From Candidatus Woesearchaeota archaeon (GTDB lineage Archaea > Nanobdellota > Nanobdellia > Woesearchaeales > JAGVZT01): a DNA stretch of 60,398 nucleotides. The stretch lies in assembly GCA_018302335.1 (NCBI GenBank), contig JAGVZT010000002.1, forward strand, positions 1 through 60,398, in the 5' to 3' direction. Below the pieces are notes generated by a model. It did no database searches and had not been told where the DNA came from. It saw nothing but the letters and a program-made list of their open reading frames with translations. Both the position numbers and the translations under genes were made by a program. Of the stretch, positions 49,585-57,141 are shown piece by piece; positions within the stretch are counted from its first letter, which is position 1, and each line of letters starts with the position of its first letter.

Positions 49585-49769
49585 TGGCGGACAAGAAGCC
49601 GGCGAAGAAGAAGGGTGCTGCGCGCGTCTCGCGATTCTACGCGATTTCCGGGGACAAGCTCACCGGCAAGAGGAAGGCCTGCCCGAAGTGCGGCCGAGGA
49701 GTCTTCCTCGCGGAGCACAAGAACAGGCTGACCTGCGGGAACTGCCACTACACCGAATTCAGGAAGTGA
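49584..49769 (+). CDS. rps27ae: Ribosomal protein eS31 (S27ae)
   Basis: 61 residues with a basic N-terminus and zinc finger CPKCGRGVFLAEHKNRLTCG then NCHY. Starts on the last base of the rps24e stop (TGATG). Its 3' end overlaps the convergent 49748-50389 gene by 22 bases. Confidence 0.95.
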   Translation: MADKKPAKKKGAARVSRFYAISGDKLTGKRKACPKCGRGVFLAEHKNRLTCGNCHYTEFRK

Positions 49770-50389
49770 GCGAGCGTCTCCATCGCGGCCTCGAGCTCCT
49801 GCTCGGGCAGCTGCCCCAGCTCTCCGCGCACTGCTGAAAGCAGGTCGTCCCGCGCATCCTCCGGGGTCCCGGTGACCGCATTGCCAAAGTACGCCTCCCG
49901 CGGAATCCTCAGCGGCTCATAGGAGAGCAGCTCGGGCATTGGCTGCTCGGAGAGATTCCAGGGCTGCTCCAGCCGTCTCATGCTCGCAGGGGGCGAGTCG
50001 CGCACCTCAAGTCCTGCGGAGGTGAGCGCCCTCTTGCTGCTCGACTCCTTTCCGCGCTCCAGCGCCTCGCACAGCGCAAGGTGCTCCTCCGGCGGAACGG
50101 TCGAGTAGACCCGCCTCCCTGAAGGGCCAATGAGCAGCGACCTCGTGAAGAGCTCGTTGCTCCGGCTCAGCACGCGGTACTCCAGCACGCTTCCGTTCAG
50201 CGAGAGACGCACCGCGTCGAGCCTGGTCTCGATGCGCAGCGGCTCAACGGACGGCGTGAGATAATCATCGGAGAGAGGACCGGACGTAGAACTCTCGTGA
50301 CTGTACCCCTTGCGGCGGTAGAGCAGCTCCCCCCCGGGAAGGGCAAGGGTGTGCTCACGGCCGGGGATGATGTTCGGAATTTCATCCAT
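49748..50389 (-). CDS. Hypothetical protein with operator-like promoter
   Basis: 213-residue soluble protein without recognised family, signal or membrane segment. ATG 50389 lies about 24 nt from TATA-like TTATAATTAA (about 50409-50418). Between TATA and start sits a CTCCCA-T-TGGGAG inverted repeat (50394-50406), where a bound repressor would block initiation. An alternative in-frame ATG lies four bases inside, out of frame, so the start is reasonably fixed. Confidence 0.5.
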   Translation of the reverse strand: MDEIPNIIPGREHTLALPGGELLYRRKGYSHESSTSGPLSDDYLTPSVEPLRIETRLDAVRLSLNGSVLEYRVLSRSNELFTRSLLIGPSGRRVYSTVPPEEHLALCEALERGKESSSKRALTSAGLEVRDSPPASMRRLEQPWNLSEQPMPELLSYEPLRIPREAYFGNAVTGTPEDARDDLLSAVRGELGQLPEQELEAAMETLAHFLNSV

Positions 50390-50393
50390 TTTA

Positions 50394-50406
50394 CTCCCAT
50401 TGGGAG
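50394..50406. promoter_or_regulatory. Inverted repeat between TATA and start (CTCCCA-T-TGGGAG)
   Basis: Perfect 6-bp arms with a 1-nt spacer, located over the presumed transcription start of the leftward 49748-50389 gene. A typical position for an archaeal repressor operator. Confidence 0.45.
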
Positions 50407-50449
50407 GTTAATTATAAGAAACTTATGCAGCAAAAATGGAAAAAATGCA

Positions 50450-50515
50450 CCGGCCGCAGTGTCCTGCGCTTTCCGCGCTGTCCCACAGTCATCCCGATGA
50501 TTCCGCGCGGCCGGT
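50450..50515 (-). repeat. Dispersed CGGCCG-ended repeat, copy 14
   Basis: Reverse strand: CACCGGCCGCGCGGAATCAT, CGGGATGACTGTGGGACAGC, GCGGAAAGCGCAGGACACTG, CGGCCGG. Both ends are retained and complementary. Confidence 0.8.
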
Positions 50516-50517
50516 GC

Positions 50518-51669
50518 TCAGCCGCGCTCCAGCGCCTCGAGCGCAGGCAGCTTCTTTCCGGAGATGAGCTCCAGGAACGCGCCGCCCCCGGTGGAGCAGT
50601 GGGCGTATTTCGCCGTGAGGCCGAGGCGCTCCACGACCGCGAGGGTGTCTCCCCCGCCGGCGACGACCTTCGCCCGGCCCTCCGCAAGAGCGAACGCGAT
50701 GCGCTCCGTGGCCATCGCGAAGGCAGGGACCTCCGCGAAGCCGAGCGGGCCGTTCCACAGCACGGTCTTCGCGCGGCCCAGCTCCTTGAGAAAGGCCTCC
50801 GTGCTCTTCGTCCCGAGGTCCAGGCCCATCCATCCCTCGGGAATCATCTTCGAGGGTGACTCCTTCATCGGAGAGTTGCCCGTGGCGTCCGGGGAGATGA
50901 TGCAGTCCTCCGGGAACAGGACCTTTTCCCGGAAGAGCCTGTCGTGCAGCAGTTCGCGCGCGCGGTCGAAGTAGTCCTGCTCCACCAGGGAGGAGCCCAC
51001 GCTTCCGCCTTCCGCGGCGAGAAAGGTGTAGGGCATCGCCCCTCCGACGAGGATGCGTTCCGCGAACGGAAGGAAGCGCTCGATGACCGGGAGCTTGGTC
51101 TCCAGCTTCGCCCCCCCGAGGAGGACCACGAGCGGCTTCGCGCCCTGGGCAACTGCGTGGAGCATCTTCAGCTCCTTCGCCATGAGCAGGCCTGCGCACG
51201 ACGGCAGGAATTCCGTTATCGCCGCAACGGAGGCATGCGCCCGGTGCGCGGTCCCGAAGGCGTCGTTCACGTAGAGGTCCGCGTGCGCGGCGAGTTTCTC
51301 CGCAAAGGCCCGCTCGTTCTTCTCCTCCTCGGGATGGAACCGGAGATTCTCGAGCAGCACCACGCGCGTCGAGGGGACGGGCGAGAGACAGTCATCCACG
51401 AACCCGACCTGCTCGCCGAGAAGCCCGTGCAGATGCGCAGCGACCGGCCGGAGGCTGCTCTTCTCCTCCCTGCCCTTCGGCCTGCCGAGATGGCTCATCA
51501 GGATGACCTGCCGCGCCCCGTGCCTCAGCAGCCAGCGCACCGTGGGGAGACTCTCCCGGATGCGGGTGCCGTCGACGATGCGGCCGGACTCGAGCGGGAC
51601 GTTGAAATCGACGCGGAGGAGCACGCGCTTTCCGGCAACGTCGACATCCGCAAGGGTGGCGTAGGTCAT
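50518..51669 (-). CDS. pgk: Phosphoglycerate kinase
   Basis: 383-residue PGK, transferring phosphate between 1,3-bisphosphoglycerate and ADP. LLRVDFNVPLESGRIVDGTR, SHLGRPKG, LLENLRFHPEEE, LLGGAKLETKLPVI, and the C-terminal nucleotide site VLWNGPLGFAEV with VAGGGDTLAVVERLG and CSTGGGAFLELI are all present. The sequence style is bacterial-like. ATG 51669 lies about 30 nt after TATA-like ATTTAATAATC. Confidence 0.95.
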   Translation of the reverse strand: MTYATLADVDVAGKRVLLRVDFNVPLESGRIVDGTRIRESLPTVRWLLRHGARQVILMSHLGRPKGREEKSSLRPVAAHLHGLLGEQVGFVDDCLSPVPSTRVVLLENLRFHPEEEKNERAFAEKLAAHADLYVNDAFGTAHRAHASVAAITEFLPSCAGLLMAKELKMLHAVAQGAKPLVVLLGGAKLETKLPVIERFLPFAERILVGGAMPYTFLAAEGGSVGSSLVEQDYFDRARELLHDRLFREKVLFPEDCIISPDATGNSPMKESPSKMIPEGWMGLDLGTKSTEAFLKELGRAKTVLWNGPLGFAEVPAFAMATERIAFALAEGRAKVVAGGGDTLAVVERLGLTAKYAHCSTGGGAFLELISGKKLPALEALERG

Positions 51670-51745
51670 GCTGTGACCCTCGTGAACGCTGCTGATTATT
51701 AAATCCTAGCGGTGAGGGTTCCTGGACCTCCTGCGCCGCGGGCTC

Positions 51746-52477
51746 TCAGAGCCAGCGGGTGAACCACTGCTCTGCGGCGCGGTACATCTCCTCTCTCTTC
51801 GGCCGCAGTCCGTGGTCAGCGCCCTCAAGGATGAGTCGCTCTTTGGGCTCAGGCGCGGCGGTGAAGAGAGCTTCCATCTCGCCTAGCGGCACAATGTCAT
51901 CTGCGGAGCCATGGATGAAGAGCTTGGGGCATTGAATCCGCGCGACGCACGCAATGAGGTCGAGCCGCGCGATATCAGGCCAGAACCTCGGGCCGAGGCG
52001 CGTGGACCTCCTGGCTGCGGAGACTCCCTCTGGATGGTACTCCTTGCCAAACAGGGCCGCGATGACTTCCTTCGGATGCGCGATGGAGCCCATGAGGACC
52101 ATCGCGTCCACCTCGGGAGACAGCGCGAGCGTGACCGCGGTGCCGAAGCTCTGCGCGAGGATGCCCACCTTTCCTGCTCCCCGCTCTCTCACGAAAGAGA
52201 GCATATCGCGAAGGTCATCCCGCTGCTTCGAGAGCGTCGTCCCCACGTAGTCGCCGTCGCTCTCGCCGCAGCCGGAGAAGTCGAAACGGAACGCAGTGAA
52301 GCCTGCCTCGGCGAGATGCGCGGCCAGTGTGTCGAACATCCCGTACTCGCTCTTTGTCACGCCGAACCCGTGGACGAGGAGCACCGCTTTCACCGAAGGA
52401 GCGGCGGGGAGCGTCTCCAGGCCGACGAGCCTCTCGCCGCTGGCGTTGCGGATGGCCACCTTCCTCTCGCGCATCAT
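51746..52477 (-). CDS. Alpha/beta hydrolase
   Basis: 243-residue serine hydrolase: oxyanion LLVHGFGVTKSEYG, FDFSGCGESDGDYV, nucleophile Ser in ILAQSFGTAV (G replaced by A before Q-S-F-G), late Asp in HGSADDIVPL and His in GADHGLRPK complete a triad. Likely a cytoplasmic esterase/peptidase of broad type; substrate unknown. Two adjacent ATGs (52477, 52474) sit about 25 nt from the TATA box shared with the cyclophilin gene. Confidence 0.8.
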   Translation of the reverse strand: MMRERKVAIRNASGERLVGLETLPAAPSVKAVLLVHGFGVTKSEYGMFDTLAAHLAEAGFTAFRFDFSGCGESDGDYVGTTLSKQRDDLRDMLSFVRERGAGKVGILAQSFGTAVTLALSPEVDAMVLMGSIAHPKEVIAALFGKEYHPEGVSAARRSTRLGPRFWPDIARLDLIACVARIQCPKLFIHGSADDIVPLGEMEALFTAAPEPKERLILEGADHGLRPKREEMYRAAEQWFTRWL

Positions 52478-52497
52478 GCGTGTCCGATGCAAAAGCC

Positions 52498-52504
52498 TTA
52501 TTAA
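52498..52504. promoter_or_regulatory. Single shared TATA box for two divergent genes
   Basis: TTATTAA rightward, TTAATAA leftward; the centre is 25 nt from ATG 52526 and 24-27 nt from ATG 52474/52477. No other TATA-like sequence lies in the 48-bp interval. Confidence 0.6.
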
Positions 52505-52525
52505 CGCTTTCCTCACTCGCGGGGC

Positions 52526-53047
52526 ATGCGCATCATCGCAGTCATCGCGCTGCTGCTGCTCGTCGCCTGCGGAGGGAACACCATGAAACGGACCACGGTC
52601 GTGCTCAGCACCAACCAGGGGGACATCACCGTCCAGCTCTACGACGACCTCGTGCCGCAGACCGCAGGAAATTTCAGGAAGCTCGCGGGCGAGGGGTTCT
52701 ACGACGGCACGATTTTCCACCGCGTCATCCCGGGCTTCATGCTCCAGGGCGGGGACCCGACCGGCTCCGGCAGAGGAGGCCCGGGATACTCCATCGAGGA
52801 CGAGTTCCACGCGAGCCTGAAACACACCAAGAAGGGACTGCTCTCCATGGCGAACGCAGGGCCGAACACCGGCGGGAGCCAGTTCTTCATCACCCTGGCG
52901 CCGACGCCATGGCTCGACGGGAAGCACGCCATCTTCGGCGAGGTCGTCTCCGGGATGGAGGTGGTCGAGGCGATAGGAAGCGCTCCGACCGGCCCCGGAG
53001 ACCGGCCCGTGCAGGACGTCATCATCGGGAAGGCGAAGGTCAGCTAG
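52526..53047 (+). CDS. Cyclophilin-type peptidyl-prolyl isomerase lipoprotein
   Basis: 173 residues: lipoprotein signal [17 protein letters not shown] (Cys15) then a compact cyclophilin domain with [20 protein letters not shown] and [17 protein letters not shown], the catalytic and binding segments. It should assist folding of exported proteins at the outer face of the membrane. Its end overlaps the convergent GAPDH gene by eight bases. Confidence 0.9.
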   Translation: MRIIAVIALLLLVACGGNTMKRTTVVLSTNQGDITVQLYDDLVPQTAGNFRKLAGEGFYDGTIFHRVIPGFMLQGGDPTGSGRGGPGYSIEDEFHASLKHTKKGLLSMANAGPNTGGSQFFITLAPTPWLDGKHAIFGEVVSGMEVVEAIGSAPTGPGDRPVQDVIIGKAKVS

Positions 53048-54026
53048 CCATCAGGCGGAGCAGGTCCACCAGCCGCGAGGAGAATCCCCACTCGTTGTCG
53101 TACCACGCGAGCACCTTGACGAAACGCTTGCCGAGCACGCGCGTCATGGGGGCATCGAAGATGGCGCTGTGCGCGTTGCCGATGATGTCGGTGGACACGA
53201 GAGGGGCGTCGCTGTACTGGATGATGCCAAGCATGCCGTCCGAGGCGGCCTCGGCGAAGAGCTCGTTCACCGCTTCGACCGAGGTGTCCCTGTTCACGCT
53301 CGCGGTGAAATCGACCAGGGAACCGCACGGCGTCGGGGCTCGCACCGCGAGTCCATCAAGACGCCCCTTGAGCTGCGGTATCGCCTCGACCACAGCAGTC
53401 GCTGCTCCGGTCCTGGTCGGGACGAGGTTCAGGGCGGCGGCGCGCGCCCGCCGGAGGTCGCTCTCCGGGCCGTCCACCAGCCGCTGGCTGCTCGTGTAGG
53501 AATGCACCGTGAGCATGAAGCCGTGCTCGATGCCGTAGGCGTCATGGAGGACCTTCACGATGGGCGCGAGGCAGTTCGTGGTGCAGCTCCCGTTGCTGAC
53601 GAGCGTATCGTTCTGGGTGAGGCTCGCCTGGTTGACGCCCATGATGATGGTCTTCACGCCCTTCGCGGGCGCAGACACGAGCACGCGCTTCGCCCCGCCG
53701 TCGAGATGCTTGCCCGCGCCCTCCCTGCTCTCGAAGAACCCCGTGCTCTCCACGACGACGTCGATGTCGAGCTTCTTCCAGGGCAGCCTCGCGGGGTCGC
53801 GCTCCGCGAGTATCTGTATCTCGCGGTTGTTCACCAGCAGATTGCCTCCGCGCTCCTCCACGACGCCGGGAAACTTCCCGTGCACGGAATCGTAGGTGAG
53901 CAGGTGGGCGAGGGTCTTCGCGTCCGTGAGGTCGTTGATGGCAACGAACTCAAGATTATCGATGTGGTGCGCGGCACGGAACGCGAGTCTTCCGATGCGC
54001 CCGAAGCCGTTGATGGCGACTCTCAT
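53040..54026 (-). CDS. gap: Glyceraldehyde-3-phosphate dehydrogenase, type I
   Basis: 328-residue GAPDH of the bacterial/eukaryotic class: NAD site [17 protein letters not shown], catalytic Cys in [12 protein letters not shown], and [16 protein letters not shown] at the end. Archaea usually carry the distinct type II enzyme, so this gene may have been acquired. ATG 54026 lies about 25 nt after TATA-like CTTTTTATAC; a longer frame runs through repeat copy 15. The PGK gene is 1.4 kb downstream. Confidence 0.93.
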   Translation of the reverse strand: MRVAINGFGRIGRLAFRAAHHIDNLEFVAINDLTDAKTLAHLLTYDSVHGKFPGVVEERGGNLLVNNREIQILAERDPARLPWKKLDIDVVVESTGFFESREGAGKHLDGGAKRVLVSAPAKGVKTIIMGVNQASLTQNDTLVSNGSCTTNCLAPIVKVLHDAYGIEHGFMLTVHSYTSSQRLVDGPESDLRRARAAALNLVPTRTGAATAVVEAIPQLKGRLDGLAVRAPTPCGSLVDFTASVNRDTSVEAVNELFAEAASDGMLGIIQYSDAPLVSTDIIGNAHSAIFDAPMTRVLGKRFVKVLAWYDNEWGFSSRLVDLLRLMAS

Positions 54027-54084
54027 GGCGGGACGGGATTCCCGCGCGTATAAAAAGGTTGGGGGGGCTGAGCAGAGAAATCCT

Positions 54085-54157
54085 TCCGGCCGCGATGCCG
54101 CACGAGGTCCGGGTTGTCCCGCAGGCATGCCGGACATCCTCAGCAGTGCGGCCGTGA
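54085..54157 (-). repeat. Dispersed CGGCCG-ended repeat, copy 15
   Basis: Reverse strand: CACGGCCGCACTGCTGAGGA, TGTCCGGCATGCCTGCGGGA, CAACCCGGACCTCGTGCGGC, ATCGCGGCCGG. Complete copy with complementary ends. Confidence 0.9.
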
Positions 54158-54163
54158 CCTGCG

Positions 54164-54607
54164 CTACGACGAGAGAAGCACGCGGCTTCCCGGAGAGAGG
54201 GTCCATCTGTCCACGAACCCCGCGCTGACCTCCAGCACGTACAGCACCTCATCGCGTGAATAGGTGACCTCGCACGGCTCCGCAGTGCAGGGCTGCACAT
54301 CCTCCGCGATCTGGACGATGCGTCGGTCCTCGTCGATGAACAGCATGTCGAGCGGGATGAGCATGTTCTTCATCCAGAAGCCGACGACCTGCGGCTGGTC
54401 GAAGACGAAGAGCATGCCCTGCTGCTCCCCGAGAGACGCGCGGTGCATCAGGCCGAGCTCGCGCTCGGGCTGCTCAGCGACAACCTCTGCCCGGACGCCC
54501 ACCGGGCCCCGGCCGCCGTCCATGACAACATACGCGTGGTCTTCCCACCGCGCAGGCGCGCAGCTTGCCAGCACGGCGAGCGGGAGCAGCACCCAGAGCC
54601 AGCGCAT
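54164..54607 (-). CDS. DUF192 lipoprotein
   Basis: 147 residues: lipoprotein signal (LWVLLPLAVLASC, Cys16) and a DUF192 domain with ERELGLMHRASLGEQQGMLF, VVGFWMKNMLIPLDMLFID and a C-terminal VLEVSAGFVDRW. DUF192 proteins are small secreted domains of unknown function. ATG 54607 is about 26 nt from the TATA box shared with MazG. Confidence 0.85.
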   Translation of the reverse strand: MRWLWVLLPLAVLASCAPARWEDHAYVVMDGGRGPVGVRAEVVAEQPERELGLMHRASLGEQQGMLFVFDQPQVVGFWMKNMLIPLDMLFIDEDRRIVQIAEDVQPCTAEPCEVTYSRDEVLYVLEVSAGFVDRWTLSPGSRVLLSS

Positions 54608-54629
54608 GCCCGCGCAGTGGGGGATGGAC

Positions 54630-54637
54630 ATATAAAT
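54630..54637. promoter_or_regulatory. Single shared TATA box for two divergent genes
   Basis: ATATAAAT rightward, ATTTATAT leftward; the centre is about 25 nt from ATG 54659 (MazG) and 27 nt from ATG 54607 (DUF192). It is the only AT-rich stretch in the 51-bp interval. Confidence 0.6.
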
Positions 54638-54658
54638 CTGGCGCCCGCCCCCTGCAGG

Positions 54659-55168
54659 ATGCCCGCCTTCGACGAGCTGGTCGCGCTCTGCAGGAAACTC
54701 CGCTCGCCGGGCGGATGCGCGTGGGACCGGAAGCAGACCCTCGCGAGCATCAGGAAGCATGTCCGGGAGGAGGTCGCAGAATTCTTCGAGGCGATGGATG
54801 AGAAGGACGCCCAGCACATGCAGGAAGAGCTCGGCGACGTGCTCTACACCCTGATTTTCCTCGCGGACATCGCGGAGAACCAGGGGCTGTTCTCGATGGA
54901 GGGCGCGCTGCGAGGCGCGAGGGAGAAGATCATCCGCAGGCACCCGCACGTCTTCGGCGACGTGAAAGTGCGTTCGGTGCGGGACATCATGCGCAACTGG
55001 AAGCGCATCAAGGCTGCTGAACGGGCTGCGGAATCAGGGTTTCCGCGAGGACGTAGGAGCTCGCCAGCGAAGCCTGCTGGTACCCCTTCCCCGCGGCGCG
55101 CACCGCGGCCCAGTCCTCGTCGCTCTTCGCGTGCAGGAAAGCGTCGGCCCACGCGTGGTGCGCGTTGA
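54659..55168 (+). CDS. MazG-type nucleotide pyrophosphohydrolase with Arg-rich tail
   Basis: 169 residues. Residues 1-125 are a MazG domain: CRKLRSPGGCAWDRKQTLAS, metal-binding EEVAEFFEAMDEKD and EELGDVLYTLIFLAD (ExxE and ExxD motifs). It hydrolyses non-canonical or excess NTPs to NMP and PPi. The last ~48 residues are a Pro/Arg/Ser-rich low-complexity tail lying wholly antisense to the 3' end of the convergent 55008-56336 gene, so they may be a read-through extension after loss of a stop near 55020. Confidence 0.85.
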   Translation: MPAFDELVALCRKLRSPGGCAWDRKQTLASIRKHVREEVAEFFEAMDEKDAQHMQEELGDVLYTLIFLADIAENQGLFSMEGALRGAREKIIRRHPHVFGDVKVRSVRDIMRNWKRIKAAERAAESGFPRGRRSSPAKPAGTPSPRRAPRPSPRRSSRAGKRRPTRGAR

Positions 55169-56336
55169 CCAGCTCGGGCAGATTGGACTTCACCACGAAA
55201 ACCTCGTCCATCTTGCTGTCGTATGCGGCCTGGGGCGTGATGAGTTCCACCAGCGAATCGACGATGGGCTGCGGCACGAAACCGGAGAGGAGGCCGGCCA
55301 TCCCGGCGTAATAGGAAAGATCCTTCTTGAGTTCAGGAACGCTCTTCGCGCGCCGCACTGCGCAATCCACGCCGCCGGCGATGAGCGCCAGGGAGGTGTA
55401 GATGCTTGCGCCCTCGGTGGGATAGAGTGAACGGATGCCCTCGCTCCGCACCTGGTCGAGTTGCAGACGCAGCCTCTCCACCTCTCCAGGGTCCTCCATC
55501 GCGCAGTATGCGCGCGCCCACGCCATGAACGCACCCATGGTGTCCTGGACACGGCCATCCGGAAAGCAGGGAAGCCAGGCGAGGTCGCCGTGCTCCGCTT
55601 CGTCCGGCGCGGTCATCTCCTCGAAGGTGTCCCGCACGCACTGCGGCAGGGTCTTCTCGAAAAGAGCGATGCCCTCCGTGAGGTACGAGACCTGCTCCTG
55701 CAGCGCACGCAGGGCCTCGGGGTCCTTGCGCCGCTCCTCGATGCCGGCGTAGTGGCTGATGGCCGCGGCGCCGAGCTGTTCAAGCTGGTCAAGGGCGAGG
55801 TCCTGGAGCTTCTGCTCGGGCCAGCCCTGCTGCCATGAGCGGAGTGCAAGGCTGTCCACGCGCTCCTGGATGGGCTCCAGGCGCCGGGCGCGGTTGTTGT
55901 GCCGCCCGATGAAGGCGTCCACCTGGGGAGAGTCCCGGTACAGGTCGAGGAAGTCCTGCTCCATGGTGTCGAACACCGCATCCTTTCCGGCAAGAATCTG
56001 CTCCTCCTCGACTGGGAAAAAAAAGTAGAATGCCCCGCTTCGCTTGGCCTCACGGGCCCTCCTCTTGTCCTCGTCCCGAAGCTCTTCGATGCCGCCCTCC
56101 ACCAGGGGAAGGTCATGCCGCTCCACAAAGAAGTCCGCGGCAGTCATGGGCGAGGTGAGCGAGGAGGTCGAACGCACCGCGTAGTCCGAGGCCGCGAGCG
56201 CGTAGGGCCTGCCGTCTCGCGTGAGCTGTAGCTCAAAGCGCATACGGTCTGGCATCTGCGCTTGGAAATCCCCTCTCTGGAACAGCGTCGTGAGCGCTCT
56301 CTTGAAGCTCATGCCGTGCTCTTCCGAGTCTCCCAT
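55008..56336 (-). CDS. Hypothetical alpha-helical protein
   Basis: 442-residue acidic, helical, soluble protein with no recognised domain. ATG 56336 lies about 30 nt from a strong AT-rich TATA region (56361-56376) preceded by an ACCATT/AGTGGT inverted repeat (56378-56393). A second ATG at codon 9 (MSFKRALTTLFQ) is possible. Its last 54 codons are overlapped by the MazG reading frame on the opposite strand. Gene style (orphan, soluble, operator-like repeat) recalls 3887, 25672 and 49748-50389. Confidence 0.55.
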   Translation of the reverse strand: MGDSEEHGMSFKRALTTLFQRGDFQAQMPDRMRFELQLTRDGRPYALAASDYAVRSTSSLTSPMTAADFFVERHDLPLVEGGIEELRDEDKRRAREAKRSGAFYFFFPVEEEQILAGKDAVFDTMEQDFLDLYRDSPQVDAFIGRHNNRARRLEPIQERVDSLALRSWQQGWPEQKLQDLALDQLEQLGAAAISHYAGIEERRKDPEALRALQEQVSYLTEGIALFEKTLPQCVRDTFEEMTAPDEAEHGDLAWLPCFPDGRVQDTMGAFMAWARAYCAMEDPGEVERLRLQLDQVRSEGIRSLYPTEGASIYTSLALIAGGVDCAVRRAKSVPELKKDLSYYAGMAGLLSGFVPQPIVDSLVELITPQAAYDSKMDEVFVVKSNLPELVNAHHAWADAFLHAKSDEDWAAVRAAGKGYQQASLASSYVLAETLIPQPVQQP

Positions 56337-56377
56337 GGTCCCTTCCAGACCATAGGGGAAGAATATATATAAATTTT

Positions 56378-56393
56378 ACCATTCAGAAGTGGT
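56378..56393. promoter_or_regulatory. Inverted repeat upstream of TATA (ACCATT/AGTGGT)
   Basis: ACCATT-CAGA-AGTGGT, imperfect by one pair, directly 5' of the TATA region of the leftward 55008-56336 gene. Confidence 0.4.
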
Positions 56394-56545
56394 TTTTTAT
56401 TCCAAATAATGGGCATGACCGGGACAGGCGCATGTCCCCATAAATCCCTCCATAAAGAGTGTGAGTATCCTATACTGGTGTATCGCGCGGAGCGATTTGC
56501 ATGAAATCATGACAGGAGGATTTATAAGAAACAAAACCCCCATGT

Positions 56546-56785
56546 AGGCCAGAAAAAAACAGAGCGCTTGGCCGCCAGCAGGGGTGAGGGCGGCGGGCGG
56601 AAACAAAGCCGGCAGGGCTTCTACCGGGGTGAATCACAAAGCAGACATCACAGTCGCCCGTCAAAAGGCGATACAGCAGGGGTCAGCAGCCGAGTCCGCG
56701 AATCCGGGTCCGTTGGTCATCACGCCTCCCCATTCCACGTCCCTTCTGGGATTCGCGGACCCCGGCTGACCTTTATCTCTTTCTC
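56546..56785 (+). ncRNA. Putative structured RNA, class unassigned
   Basis: A ~390-bp gene-free stretch (56394-56783). TATA-like ATTTATAAG at about 56519-56527 predicts a rightward transcript from about 56546. It would contain GCCGCC/GGCGGC (56571-56576 with 56589-56594), CCGG/CCGG (56609-56612 with 56624-56627), TCGCC/GGCGA (about 56654-56671) and a long terminal hairpin: GTCAGC (56682-56687) plus GTCCGCGAATCC (56694-56705) pairing with GGATTCGCGGAC (56749-56760) plus GCTGAC (56765-56770). A pyrimidine/T-rich end (CTTTATCTCTTTCTC) follows. No good protein frame fits. RNase P or SRP RNA were considered but I cannot match their conserved cores. Confidence 0.5.
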
Positions 56786-56954
56786 AGCTCAACACCTTCT
56801 CCAGGTAGCTCACCGGCTTGATGTCGGTGATGGTCGTCTTGTGGACGACCCACTTCCCGTCCTGGCTCCGCATCACCGAACTCTCGATGATGGGCTGCTT
56901 CGAGAGCTGCGCGATTTTCTTCTCGCTCAGCACCACCTTCTCCTGTTCTTCCAT
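56784..56954 (-). CDS. Small conserved-looking archaeal protein
   Basis: 56 residues from ATG 56954: MEEQEKVVLSEKKIAQLSKQ then PIIESSVMRSQDGKWVVHKT and TITDIKPVSYLEKVLS. The compact beta-rich pattern (GKWVVHKTTITDIKPV) is unlike random antisense frames, and a GAGGTGAAG ribosome-binding-like sequence precedes the ATG. A longer frame starts at 57029 but its extra residues look non-coding. Function unknown. Confidence 0.6.
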   Translation of the reverse strand: MEEQEKVVLSEKKIAQLSKQPIIESSVMRSQDGKWVVHKTTITDIKPVSYLEKVLS

Positions 56955-57141
56955 GGGCTTCACCTCGCAAGGAGAGCGCATCGTGCTCTTGATTAGCCTT
57001 GCCGTCCGTGTTCCGGAGGCGCTCCGCAACCCGGGAAGGGTTTTCCATGCCGACCGAAAGAGCTTTCGCCCAGGTGGACGTCAGGCGAAAGACTCCCGGC
57101 CCACCGAAAGGTATTTATGGCGATTTCCCGTCACCCTGGCC

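Noticed and set aside
56397-56664. Small minus-strand frames in the 56.4-56.7 kb gap
   Set aside because: They have no promoter in the right place, overlap predicted RNA hairpins, and their sequences look random; a structured RNA explains the region better.
56546-56785. Assignment of the structured region to RNase P or SRP RNA
   Set aside because: I could not find the conserved core segments of either RNA with confidence, so the class is left open.
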